64,000 bases of DNA from Halorarius litoreus (lineage in GTDB: Archaea; Halobacteriota; Halobacteria; Halobacteriales; Haloarculaceae), in assembly GCF_024362405.1 (NCBI RefSeq), contig NZ_CP101454.1, positions 496,001 to 560,000 on the forward strand, read 5' to 3'. The position numbers and the translations under genes are program-made. Positions 25,993-33,838 of the stretch are shown here, piece by piece (within the stretch, counting starts at the first letter, position 1; each line of letters starts with the position of its first letter). Below the pieces are notes generated by a model. It worked only from the letters and a program-made list of their open reading frames with translations, had not been told where the DNA came from and ran no database searches.

Positions 25993-26946
25993 ATGAGCCG
26001 ATACGCCGACGCCACCCGGTCGCTCCGTCTCGACCCCGACAGCCAGTCGGGGGGCTACTTCCGTCACGCCGTCTACAACCACTGGGACCCCTACGAGGAC
26101 ATCCCCGAGGAACTGCTCGAACGCGACCGCCAGGCGCTCCTGGAGGCAGACTTCGACGAGGAGGACTCCGACGGGCTCGCACAGGGACTCGCACTGTTCG
26201 GGGCGGGCGAGGAGGCCGTCACGGAGGACCTCGCACCCCTCTCGATGGTGCTCGACAGCATCGACGACCAGATGTTCATCTCCTCGCAGATTTACGAGGA
26301 GGCGAAACACACCCAGTTCTTCGACCGCTACTGGCGGGACGTGCTCATCCCCGTGAGCGAGGAGCGGGGCTGGGAGCCGGCGATGCCGACCGACGACCGC
26401 TACTTCATGGACGAGTACGTCGAGCTGTTCGACGCCGTCGAGGACTCCATGCACCGCCTGCTGGAGGCGGACACGCCCGAGAACCGCGTCACGGCGTACT
26501 GTCACTACCACCTCGTCGTCGAGAGCGTCCTCGCACAGACCGGCTACTTCGGGCTGACGAGCGCGTTCCAGGAGGAGACGATGGACGAGCTCATCGTCGA
26601 CGACGCGCCGGAGGTGCCACACCTCCCGGGGCTGGTCTCGGGACTGAGTTACATCCGCTCGGACGAGGGCCGCCACGTCGGCTTCGGGATGCACAAGGTC
26701 CAACAACACATCGCCGAGGACGGCGTCGACCCGCAGGTCGTCCGCGACACGCTCCAGAGCCTGATGCCGAAGGTCGCGGCCATCGTCACCTACGACGACC
26801 AGTTCGTCAACCCCGTGCCACTGGTCACGTACGCCCGCGACAAGCTCTCGCGGCGCATCGAGATCATCACCGACGCCGACGCGGAGATACCGGACGTCGA
26901 CGAACTCGTCTCGCTCGACGGGAGCGACGAACTCGCCGCCGACTGA
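25993..26946 (+). CDS. R2-like ligand-binding oxidase (R2lox)
   Basis: The 317-residue ferritin-like protein carries the six metal ligands of a Mn/Fe or Fe/Fe centre: Glu in GEEAVTEDL (about 74), EEAKH near 102-106, HLVVE near 170 and SDEGRH near 222. The spacing E-x-x-V in GEEAV and Y-x4-E in YHLVVE reproduces the Val-Tyr pair that forms the ether cross-link of R2lox. Ordinary ribonucleotide reductase R2 proteins instead keep a radical-site tyrosine. The protein is likely a ligand-binding oxidase, not an RNR subunit. Known members bind a fatty acid. Its physiological substrate is unknown. Confidence 0.85.
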   Translation: MSRYADATRSLRLDPDSQSGGYFRHAVYNHWDPYEDIPEELLERDRQALLEADFDEEDSDGLAQGLALFGAGEEAVTEDLAPLSMVLDSIDDQMFISSQIYEEAKHTQFFDRYWRDVLIPVSEERGWEPAMPTDDRYFMDEYVELFDAVEDSMHRLLEADTPENRVTAYCHYHLVVESVLAQTGYFGLTSAFQEETMDELIVDDAPEVPHLPGLVSGLSYIRSDEGRHVGFGMHKVQQHIAEDGVDPQVVRDTLQSLMPKVAAIVTYDDQFVNPVPLVTYARDKLSRRIEIITDADAEIPDVDELVSLDGSDELAAD

Positions 26947-27023
26947 GTGGACGGCGGAGTAGCAACCGGCGTCGGCTGCGCGGACGCCGACGTGACAACC
27001 GGCGTCGACTGCGCTGCCACACG

Positions 27024-27029
27024 GTTTTT
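27024..27029 (+). promoter_or_regulatory. TATA-like box pointing to ATG 27053
   Basis: GTTTTT is centred 27 bp before the ATG at 27053. The ATG lies in the wrong frame for the membrane protein that follows. Confidence 0.45.
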
Positions 27030-27052
27030 CCTCCGAACACCGTCAGGCGAGT

Positions 27053-27237
27053 ATGGCTTCGACCGAGTCCCGTCCGTCACCGAGGCGTTCGTCGTCTTCC
27101 TCGTCGCGACGCTCACCGCTGCGGCCGTCGGCACGCTGACCGGCGACCCGCTCACCGAGAGCCTGACGCGGGGGCTGGTCGTCGGGGCGGCGGTCGCCCT
27201 CGTCTTCTACTACACGTGGGAGCGGCGCCACGGCTGA
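27053..27237 (+). pseudogene. Small two-helix membrane protein with a frame break near its start
   Basis: The reading frame ending at 27237 encodes two clear membrane helices (VTEAFVVFLVATLTAAAVGTL and TRGLVVGAAVALVFYY) and a WERRHG tail. In that frame the only starts are GTG codons upstream of the promoter box. The properly spaced ATG (27053) reads MASTESRP and then runs into a serine/arginine-rich shadow. Restoring one base near CGTCCGTC (about 27071-27079) would join them into a protein of about 61 residues. It may be a base-call error or a true frame break. Confidence 0.5.
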
Positions 27238-27278
27238 CACCCGAGGTTATACCTCCCGGCCGGCCGTCTCCCGAGTCG

Positions 27279-28250
27279 ATGCAGGGGGAAGACGGCCCGC
27301 GGTTCGACCTGGCGACGCTGGGGGTCGACGCCACGGACGGCTACGAGACGTTCGAGAGCGCACTCGACGAGGGGACCGGAACGGTCGCCGTCGTCGCCGC
27401 GCCGTACGCGGGCCGCGACACCGTCCTCGGGTTCGCCGTCGAGCAGACGGGCGCCGACCGAGTGGATCTCGATCCCGGCGACGAGGCCCCCGAGGTGCCC
27501 GACTCCGGCGCGCTCGTCGTCACCGGCTGTCACCACCTGTTCGAGCGGCGCGTCGGCGGGTTCGACCGCCTCGACGCGTTCCTCGGCCGGGTCGCCGCCA
27601 GCGACGCGCTCGTCGTCACCGGCTGGAACCGCTACGCGTGGGGCTACCTCGCGCTGGCCCGCGAGGCCGACCGCCCGTTCGACACGACGCTGGCGCTGCC
27701 GGGCGTCGACGCCGAGGCGCTCGCCACGCTCGTCGACCGGGAGGGGACGCCGGCGACGCCCGTCGCCGACGAGGTTGGGGCCGTCCGCCCGTTCGAGCGA
27801 GCGGAGACCACGCTCTCGGTTCGAGGGCGGTCGGTGACGCTCCCGTACCCGCGCCCGAACCGCGAGTACCTCCTCGCCCAGCAGGCCGCCGACGACCCCC
27901 CCGAGACCGCCGTGTTCGAGCAACTGGAACGCGTCTCGAACGGCAACCCGGGGGTCGCACTCGCCGTCTGGGACCGCGCCGTCGGCGAGGCGGACACCGT
28001 CTCGCCGACCGACCTCACCGACCCCGTCTCGGGCGCGGACCTGACCGCCAGCGAGGCGTTCTGTCTGCGCATCGTGCTCGCGAAACGCCGGGTCGTCCGC
28101 GAGGAGCTGGCACGGGTCGCGGCGGCCGACGCCGCCACGCTCCGGGCGCTGTCGCGAGCCGGGTTCGTCGAGCGTGACGGGACGGTGCAGCTCCGGCCGG
28201 AGGCCGTCCCGCGGGCCGCCGCGCTCACCGAGCGGAGGCGGTTCGCGTGA
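27279..28250 (+). CDS. Haloarchaeal NTPase-like protein with winged-helix-like tail
   Basis: The 323-residue soluble protein has a RecA/AAA-like layout. A strand and loop, VAVVAAPYAGRDTVLGFAVE, sit where a Walker A would be but lack GKT. A strand ending ALVVTGCHHLFER sits at the Walker B place. A C-terminal helical region (ASEAFCLRIVLAKRRVVREELARVAAADAATLRALSRAGFVERDG, about 250-300) looks like a winged helix. ATP binding is therefore doubtful. The ATG at 27279 has GTTATAC about 31 bp upstream. The gene overlaps the MscS gene by four bases (GTGA), so the two products are likely made together. Confidence 0.6.
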   Translation: MQGEDGPRFDLATLGVDATDGYETFESALDEGTGTVAVVAAPYAGRDTVLGFAVEQTGADRVDLDPGDEAPEVPDSGALVVTGCHHLFERRVGGFDRLDAFLGRVAASDALVVTGWNRYAWGYLALAREADRPFDTTLALPGVDAEALATLVDREGTPATPVADEVGAVRPFERAETTLSVRGRSVTLPYPRPNREYLLAQQAADDPPETAVFEQLERVSNGNPGVALAVWDRAVGEADTVSPTDLTDPVSGADLTASEAFCLRIVLAKRRVVREELARVAAADAATLRALSRAGFVERDGTVQLRPEAVPRAAALTERRRFA

Positions 28251-29050
28251 GCCAGACCGGGCTGGAAGGGGTCGCGCTCGACGTCGGGACGCTGCTGTCG
28301 GCGGCGGTCACGCTACTCGTCGCCTACCTCCTCGCCCAGCTGCTCGCGGTGGTGCTCACGAACGTTGCTGAGCGAGCCGGTAGCCGGCGCATCGCGGTGA
28401 AGACGCTCAGCCCCATCTCGAAGTTCCTCGTCTACGGCGTGGCCGTCTACACCGTGGCGGGGCTCGTCCTCGACCTCACCTCGACGCAGGTGCTCGCGCT
28501 CTCGGGGCTCGCGGGTGCGGCCATCGGCTTCGGCCTCAAGGACCTGTTCGCCGAACTCGTCGGCGGGGTCGTGCTCGTCCTCGAACGGCCGTACCAGGTG
28601 GGCGACAAGGTCGAGATCGCGGGTCGATACGGCGAGGTGACCGACATCGGGCTCCGGTCGACGACGCTCGTCACCCCCGACGACTCGGAGGTGGCGGTGC
28701 CGAACGACGCGCTGTTCACCGGGTCGCTGTCGAACGCGAACGCCGGCAACGCCGAGATGCAGGTCGTCGTCGACCTCCACGTCGCGACCGACGCCGACCA
28801 CGAGCAGGCGGCGGCCATCGTCGAGGAGGCGTGTCTCACCTCGCAGTACCTCTACCTCACCGAGACCCGCCCGGTGACCGTGCTCGTCGAGGACGGGCCG
28901 TTCTACCGCACCATCCGGGGCAAGGCGTACGTCAACGACCTCCGCGACGAGTTCCTGTTCGAGTCGGACGTGACCCGGCGGGCGCTCGACGCGTTCGAGG
29001 AACGGGACATCGAGACGCCGGACGTGCGGGTCGTCGACCGCGACGTGTGA
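28247..29050 (+). CDS. MscS-family mechanosensitive ion channel
   Basis: The 267-residue channel has two membrane helices in the first 75 residues, a pore-lining third helix (VLALSGLAGAAIGFGLKDLFAELVGG) and the beta domain YQVGDKVEIAGRYGEVTDIGLRSTTLVTPDDSEVAVPND (about 39 residues). A C-terminal cytoplasmic alpha-beta domain follows. It should release small solutes on hypo-osmotic shock. The GTG start overlaps the upstream stop codon as GTGA, which couples it to the NTPase-like protein. Confidence 0.92.
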   Translation: MSQTGLEGVALDVGTLLSAAVTLLVAYLLAQLLAVVLTNVAERAGSRRIAVKTLSPISKFLVYGVAVYTVAGLVLDLTSTQVLALSGLAGAAIGFGLKDLFAELVGGVVLVLERPYQVGDKVEIAGRYGEVTDIGLRSTTLVTPDDSEVAVPNDALFTGSLSNANAGNAEMQVVVDLHVATDADHEQAAAIVEEACLTSQYLYLTETRPVTVLVEDGPFYRTIRGKAYVNDLRDEFLFESDVTRRALDAFEERDIETPDVRVVDRDV

Positions 29051-29071
29051 GTCGGCCACGTGGGGTGTGCG

Positions 29072-29698
29072 TCACGACCACTCGGTCACGAGCCACTCGG
29101 TGACGCGGTCCGACAGGTCGTCGAACCGCTCGGTGCCGAACAGCGCGACGACGAGCGCCCCCACCGTGTCGAACACGAGGTCGACGAGCGTGTCGTCGAG
29201 CCCGTACTGGACCAGCACCGGGTCGAACCCCAGCCCGACGACGAACTCGCGGGCGAGGAACTCCAGTACCTCCCAGAACACGCCCGCCGCGAGCGTGAAC
29301 AGGACGATGTACAGCGCGAGGAACCGACGGGGGAGGTAGATGGCGTCGGAGTAGTGGTCCACGGCCTTCGTGGCGGTGTAGCCGACGCCCGCGACGAGCA
29401 TCGCCGAGAGCGTGTGCGTGACGTGGTCGTACCACCAGACGCCGGCGTACAGCCCCAGCATTCCGAGCGTGTGGAGAAAGAGCGCGACCGTGAGCAGGAG
29501 GACGAGCCCGGCGTCGACCCGGATGTCGAAGTCGCGGGCCAGTAGTGCTGGTAGGAACGTCACGCCGAGCGCCAGCGCGGCGTTGACGACCACGCTGAGG
29601 TTCCGGGTCGCCAGCCCAACCACGAAGATGCCGGCGATGGCCAACTGCAACAGTCGGCTCGCCGTCCGGGCCTGCGCGGACGAGAGGAGGCGACGCAT
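29072..29698 (-). CDS. Membrane protein, DUF2238/YjdF-like
   Basis: The 208-residue protein has six hydrophobic segments and the family motif WWYDHVTHTLSAML near 87-100. Later it has VFWEVLEFLAREF and a C-terminal DTLVDLVFDTVGALVVALF helix with conserved Asp residues. The function is unknown. A CTTAAG box centred 27 bp before the ATG supports a leaderless start. It is convergent with the MscS gene. Confidence 0.78.
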   Translation of the reverse strand: MRRLLSSAQARTASRLLQLAIAGIFVVGLATRNLSVVVNAALALGVTFLPALLARDFDIRVDAGLVLLLTVALFLHTLGMLGLYAGVWWYDHVTHTLSAMLVAGVGYTATKAVDHYSDAIYLPRRFLALYIVLFTLAAGVFWEVLEFLAREFVVGLGFDPVLVQYGLDDTLVDLVFDTVGALVVALFGTERFDDLSDRVTEWLVTEWS

Positions 29699-29797
29699 CC
29701 ACGGGAACTACCCCGCCAGCCCTTAAGAACCGCCCGCCGAAGCGTGCCACAGCGACACACGGCAGCCATTTATTCGAGAACCGGTTACTGGTGTTCG

Positions 29798-30412
29798 ATG
29801 ATGGCAACGACGCACGTGCTGGCAGCGGTCGCGTTCGCGACGCTGTCGGCCGTCGTCGCCCCCGAGTTCGCCCTGGTCGCGGTCGTCGCGGCTGGCCTCG
29901 GGGGCCTGTTCCCCGACCTCGACATCTACGGCGACCACCGGCGTACCCTCCACTTCCCGGTGTACTACCCGGCGAGCGCGGCGCTCGCGGCCGCGCTGGC
30001 GGTCGCGGTGCCGACGGTCGCGACCGTCGCCGCCGCCTGGTTCCTGGCGGGCGCGGCACTCCACGCCGTGATGGACGCGTTCGGCGGTGGGCTCGAACTC
30101 CGGCCGTGGGAGGCCACCTCCGACCGCGCCGTCTACAGCCACTACCACGGTCGCTGGCTCCAGCCGAAGCGATGGGTCCGCTACGACGGCGCCCCCGAGG
30201 ACCTGCTGGTCGCGGGGCTGTTCGCGGCGCCGCCACTCCTGGTGTTCGACGGCCACCTCCCGCAGGCGGTGGCCGCGCTGCTCGTCTTCTCGGCAGGCTA
30301 CGTCATGCTCCGCAAGCCGCTGGCGTCGCTCTGGGCGTGGCTCGCCGCACGGCTCGTGCCGCGACTCCCACACCCGCTCCAGACGCGGGTCCCCGAGCGG
30401 TTCGTCGAGTGA
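29798..30412 (+). CDS. Membrane-bound metal-dependent hydrolase, YdjM/DUF457-like
   Basis: The 204-residue membrane protein starts MMATTHVLAAVAFATLS. It shows the YdjM-type pattern of an N-terminal THVLAA histidine, then GLGGLFPDLDIYGDHRRTLHFPVYY (DxD and His near 40-60) and ALHAVMDAFGGGLELRPW. These residues may bind metal on the membrane surface. The enzymatic reaction is unknown. ATTTATTC is centred exactly 27 bp before the first ATG, which favours 29798 over 29801. Confidence 0.8.
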   Translation: MMATTHVLAAVAFATLSAVVAPEFALVAVVAAGLGGLFPDLDIYGDHRRTLHFPVYYPASAALAAALAVAVPTVATVAAAWFLAGAALHAVMDAFGGGLELRPWEATSDRAVYSHYHGRWLQPKRWVRYDGAPEDLLVAGLFAAPPLLVFDGHLPQAVAALLVFSAGYVMLRKPLASLWAWLAARLVPRLPHPLQTRVPERFVE

Positions 30413-30421
30413 GTCCCCGGC

Positions 30422-31072
30422 TCAGTCGCTCGCCTCTGCGACCACCGGACGTTCTTCCTCGTCGAGACCGCGACCGTCCGCGAACCAGCCGTACATCGCG
30501 ACGCTACACGTACACGGGTTCTCGAGCCCGCAGTCCGGGCACTGCCAGTCGTCCGGGAAGTAGTCGTCGAACCGCGCGAGGATGAACTCCGAGTAGCTCT
30601 CGGCGATCTTCACGTTCGCCGGGTTGTCACGGAGCCACAGCATCGTCACCACCGGCGGGTGTTTGAACAGCTCCGCGGCGACGATGGCCGACAGTTCGCT
30701 CCCGATGCCCCGCGACTGGTAGTCGGGGTCGACCGCCAGCACCTTCACGACCGACAGCGGGAAGTCCGTTTCGCGGAGGGGCGTCGCCGTCACCAGCAGG
30801 TCGACGGGGACGTTCACCACCTCGGCGTACGCATCGCGGTCGTACTGGCCGGCGAGCGCGAACGCCCGCACAGCCCAGTCGGACCGGTCGAGGTCCTCGA
30901 GGGCCGTCACCTCGACGACGCCCGCCTCGATGCCGTGTTCGCGGTAGACGAACAGGTAGCGGTCGTCGGCCGCCACGTACTCGGTGAACACGCCGGCGTC
31001 GGTGATGTACGCCGGGCTCGTGGTTTCGCCGCTCAGTGCAACCAGCTGGGCCGCAACAGTCTGTTCCGACAT
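30422..31072 (-). CDS. GNAT-family N-acetyltransferase with C-terminal zinc-ribbon
   Basis: The 216-residue protein contains the acetyl-CoA site VKVLAVDPDYQSRGIGSELSAIV near 120-142 (Q-x-R-G-I-G) and ends with CPDCGLENPCTC, a likely zinc knuckle. The substrate is unknown. The ATG at 31072 lies 26 bp from a CTAAAACC box. It is convergent with the YdjM-type gene, 9 bp between the stop codons. Confidence 0.85.
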   Translation of the reverse strand: MSEQTVAAQLVALSGETTSPAYITDAGVFTEYVAADDRYLFVYREHGIEAGVVEVTALEDLDRSDWAVRAFALAGQYDRDAYAEVVNVPVDLLVTATPLRETDFPLSVVKVLAVDPDYQSRGIGSELSAIVAAELFKHPPVVTMLWLRDNPANVKIAESYSEFILARFDDYFPDDWQCPDCGLENPCTCSVAMYGWFADGRGLDEEERPVVAEASD

Positions 31073-31176
31073 TGCATCCGTCGTTCGAGGGGCTAAAACC
31101 AGAACCTGCGCTTTCAGAAAGTTACTGGACTGCGGTCGCCACGTAGCTTTATCTCGCCAGCACGCGCGCGCCCAGC

Positions 31177-32016
31177 ATGCACGCCTCGCTCGGGCCGGTG
31201 ACGCCACGGACGCTCCGGGCGGCCGCTGCTGCGTTCGGGGAGGACGCCCCACCGGGGACGGGTCGCGTCGACCTGCTCGACCTGCTGGCCGACCCGTACA
31301 CCGACCCTGCCGATGCCCAGCGACGACTCGCGCTGCTCGAACGCCGACTGGCGCGCGCTGGCGACCGCCGCGCGGTGTTCCTCACCGTCTACGGCGCCGT
31401 GACCGCACAGGTTCGCCACGAACTCGCCGGCGAGCGGTTCCGGGACCCACCGTGGGTCGCGGACTACCTGACGGCGTTCGCGAACCGCTACCGGACGGCG
31501 CTGCTGGCGTACGAGGAAGGGGCGCGCGACCGTGTGCCGGGCGCGTGGCGCATGGCGTTCGACGCGTCGCTCGCCGGCGAGACGCTCGTGACGCAGGACG
31601 CGTTGCTGGGCATCAACGCGCACGTCGTTCACGACCTCGCGCTCGCACTGGTAGAGGTGGGCATCGACCCCAGACTGGCGCGACGCGCGGACCACGACGC
31701 CGTCAACGCGATCCTCGCGTCGCTCGTCGACGTCGAGCAGGCGCTGTTGGCCGACCGGTACGCCCCCGGGCTGGCGGACCTCGACGCCGCCGGTGGCCGA
31801 CTCGACGAGCGGGTGGCGTTCCTCACGCTCGCCGAGGGGCGCGACTGGGCGTGGCGGTGTGCCGTCACGCTCACCGACGGCGGCCCGCTCGCCGAGCGCG
31901 TGGTTCGGTGGCTGCTGGAGACGGTGGCACGCGGCGCCGGCAGGCTCGTCTGTCAACCCACTGGGGCGGCTCGCGACCGACTGGCGGAACTGGAACGAGC
32001 GGAGTCGGAGGGGTGA
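31177..32016 (+). CDS. DUF5995 family protein
   Basis: The 279-residue protein has the DUF5995 core: VPGAWRMAFDASLAGETLVTQDALLGINAHVVHDLALAL (about 39 residues near 128-166), with two histidines and an asparagine likely to line a site. All-helical structure is suggested. The function is unknown. A CTTTATC box is centred 27 bp before the ATG. The gene is convergent with the histidine kinase at 32018 and their stops almost touch. Confidence 0.82.
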   Translation: MHASLGPVTPRTLRAAAAAFGEDAPPGTGRVDLLDLLADPYTDPADAQRRLALLERRLARAGDRRAVFLTVYGAVTAQVRHELAGERFRDPPWVADYLTAFANRYRTALLAYEEGARDRVPGAWRMAFDASLAGETLVTQDALLGINAHVVHDLALALVEVGIDPRLARRADHDAVNAILASLVDVEQALLADRYAPGLADLDAAGGRLDERVAFLTLAEGRDWAWRCAVTLTDGGPLAERVVRWLLETVARGAGRLVCQPTGAARDRLAELERAESEG

Positions 32017-32017
32017 C

Positions 32018-33757
32018 TCAGTCGTCGGCTCCCACCGACGCGGCTGGCGCGTCGGCGTCGACCGTGGTGGTCGCCCCGGAGACGACCACCCGCAGTCCGT
32101 CGGTGTAGTCGGTGTCGATGTCGATGGTCCACTCGCTCCCGGTCGCGAGTACGCGGGCGACGGCCAGTCCGAGCCCCGTCCCCGGATACTTCGTGGTGTA
32201 GCCGTACGAGAGGAACACCTCGGCGTCCTGCGGGTCGATGCCCATGGCGGTGTCCGTGACGGCGAACCCGTCGTCGGTGAGCTCGGCCGTGACGGTGGCC
32301 TGGCCGTCGGTTCGGTCGCTCACAGACCGGAGGAGGGTCTCCACGAGCGTGCGGAGCCGCTCGTAGTTCGCCTCGACTGTCCCGTCGCGGGCGACCGTGA
32401 GGTCGAGCCGGTCGTCGTCGAGGCTCACGAACACGCGGCGGAGGAGGTCACCGAACGCGACCGCCTCGGTTCCGTCCGCCGATTTCGTCGCGTGGGTCAC
32501 CCGGAGCAGGTCCGTGACGATGGCCTCCATCCGCTCGGCGTTCGAGGACACCTTCCCGAGGCTGTTGGCGACGAGCGTGGCGTCGAACGTCCCCTCGCTG
32601 TCGTCGAGGTGCGTCCGCAACAGCTCGGTGTAGCCGCCGATGACGCCGAGGGGGTTCCGGAGGTTGTGTGCCGCCGAGTACGCGATCTCGTCGAGCTGCT
32701 GGTTCTGCCGTTCGAGCTGTCGGGCGGTGCGGGTCAGCTCCGAGACGTCACGGACCACGAGCGACGCGCCGAGCCGGCGGGTGCCGCTTTCGAGCGGCGA
32801 CACCGTCACCGAGTAGTGGCCGATCGGGGCGTCGACGCCGTCGACGTGGACGGTCTGGGGGTCGGTGACACAGAAGTCGATGCCCTCGGCGAGCGCCGGA
32901 CACGCTGTCGCGAACGCTGTCCCACGAGTGGGGTCGGCGAACGTCTCGCGGAAGGCGGCGTTGGCGTCGAGTACCCGGTGTTCGGCGTCGACGACGAGCA
33001 TCGGGTCCGAGAGCGTCTCGACGACCGTCGAGCGGGCGACGATGACCACCCCGAACAGGTCGTACCGGATCGCGACGACGGTGCCGACCGCCGCGAACGT
33101 CGCGCCAAGTGGGGCGAGCGTCGTCGGATGCTGCACGAGCAGGTCGGTCGAGAGATACGGCAGGAGGTTCGCCCCGAACATCATGAGGACGCCCCCGACG
33201 AGTGAGAGCAGCGCGGGGCGCGCGGGTGGGGTCCGCCACAGCGTCACGACGAGGAAGTAGATGCCCGTGAGCCCGGCGAGATACCCGAGCACCGTCAGCA
33301 GGTAGTGACCAGGGCCCTTCACGACGACCAGCGTCGTCACGCCCGCGACCGTCTCGGGCCGGACGGCCAACCAGACGACGCCGTGGGCCCAGTTGGTCGC
33401 GCCGAGCGCGAACGTGCCCACGACCAGCCCGACCAGCATGTATCTGACTGGGGGCCAGTCGAGTATCGCGCGGTCGGTGTAGCGGGCCCCGAACACGAAG
33501 AAGAGGACGGCGGTGGCGACACCCAGCGTGAGCTCCGTCGTGAGCAGCAGTTGCGTGAGCAGTGGGTCGGTGACCACGACCCGGAGCATCGAGTTCATCC
33601 CCCACAGCGAGACGGTGGCGAGGACGGCTGCCAGCGCCCGCGAGCCCCGGGCGTCGCTCCGCTGGACCACCCACGCCGCGACACCCCCGCTGCCCAGCGC
33701 CGAGAGCCCGAAGGCGACGACGTACGGGAGCTGTGACGACGTGGGCGTGAGCACCAT
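32018..33757 (-). CDS. Membrane histidine kinase (7TM-PAS-HisKA-HATPase), degenerate ATP site
   Basis: The 579-residue protein has a seven-helix N-terminal sensor (about 10-225, HisK_N_7TM type) and a PAS domain (about 230-345). The dimerisation helix holds the phosphoacceptor in YSAAHNLRNPLGVIGGYTELL. An HATPase domain follows. In the latter the N-box reads LVETLLRSVSDR with no Asn at the usual Mg-binding position and the G1 box reads DTAMG, not DxGxG, while G2 GLGLAVAR is kept. Catalysis may be weak or lost. A TATAAAT box lies 30 bp before the ATG. Confidence 0.87.
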   Translation of the reverse strand: MVLTPTSSQLPYVVAFGLSALGSGGVAAWVVQRSDARGSRALAAVLATVSLWGMNSMLRVVVTDPLLTQLLLTTELTLGVATAVLFFVFGARYTDRAILDWPPVRYMLVGLVVGTFALGATNWAHGVVWLAVRPETVAGVTTLVVVKGPGHYLLTVLGYLAGLTGIYFLVVTLWRTPPARPALLSLVGGVLMMFGANLLPYLSTDLLVQHPTTLAPLGATFAAVGTVVAIRYDLFGVVIVARSTVVETLSDPMLVVDAEHRVLDANAAFRETFADPTRGTAFATACPALAEGIDFCVTDPQTVHVDGVDAPIGHYSVTVSPLESGTRRLGASLVVRDVSELTRTARQLERQNQQLDEIAYSAAHNLRNPLGVIGGYTELLRTHLDDSEGTFDATLVANSLGKVSSNAERMEAIVTDLLRVTHATKSADGTEAVAFGDLLRRVFVSLDDDRLDLTVARDGTVEANYERLRTLVETLLRSVSDRTDGQATVTAELTDDGFAVTDTAMGIDPQDAEVFLSYGYTTKYPGTGLGLAVARVLATGSEWTIDIDTDYTDGLRVVVSGATTTVDADAPAASVGADD

Positions 33758-33783
33758 TGGTCTCACCCTCAGTCAGGGGGCAG

Positions 33784-33790
33784 TATAAAT
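33784..33790 (-). promoter_or_regulatory. TATA box of the 7TM histidine kinase
   Basis: TATAAAT on the + strand is centred 30 bp before the ATG at 33757, favouring it over an in-frame GTG at 33766. Confidence 0.6.
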
Positions 33791-33838
33791 CCAACCCAAC
33801 GGAGATACGATTTACTCGGGAGAGATTTGCAAAATTTC

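Noticed and set aside
25993..26946. Ribonucleotide reductase small subunit
   Set aside because: The Val-Tyr positions of R2lox are present and no NrdA-type gene is adjacent.
26947..27052. GTG-started N-terminal extension of the small membrane protein
   Set aside because: It would span the promoter box and adds a Cys/Val-rich stretch with no fold; a frame break after ATG 27053 explains the data better.
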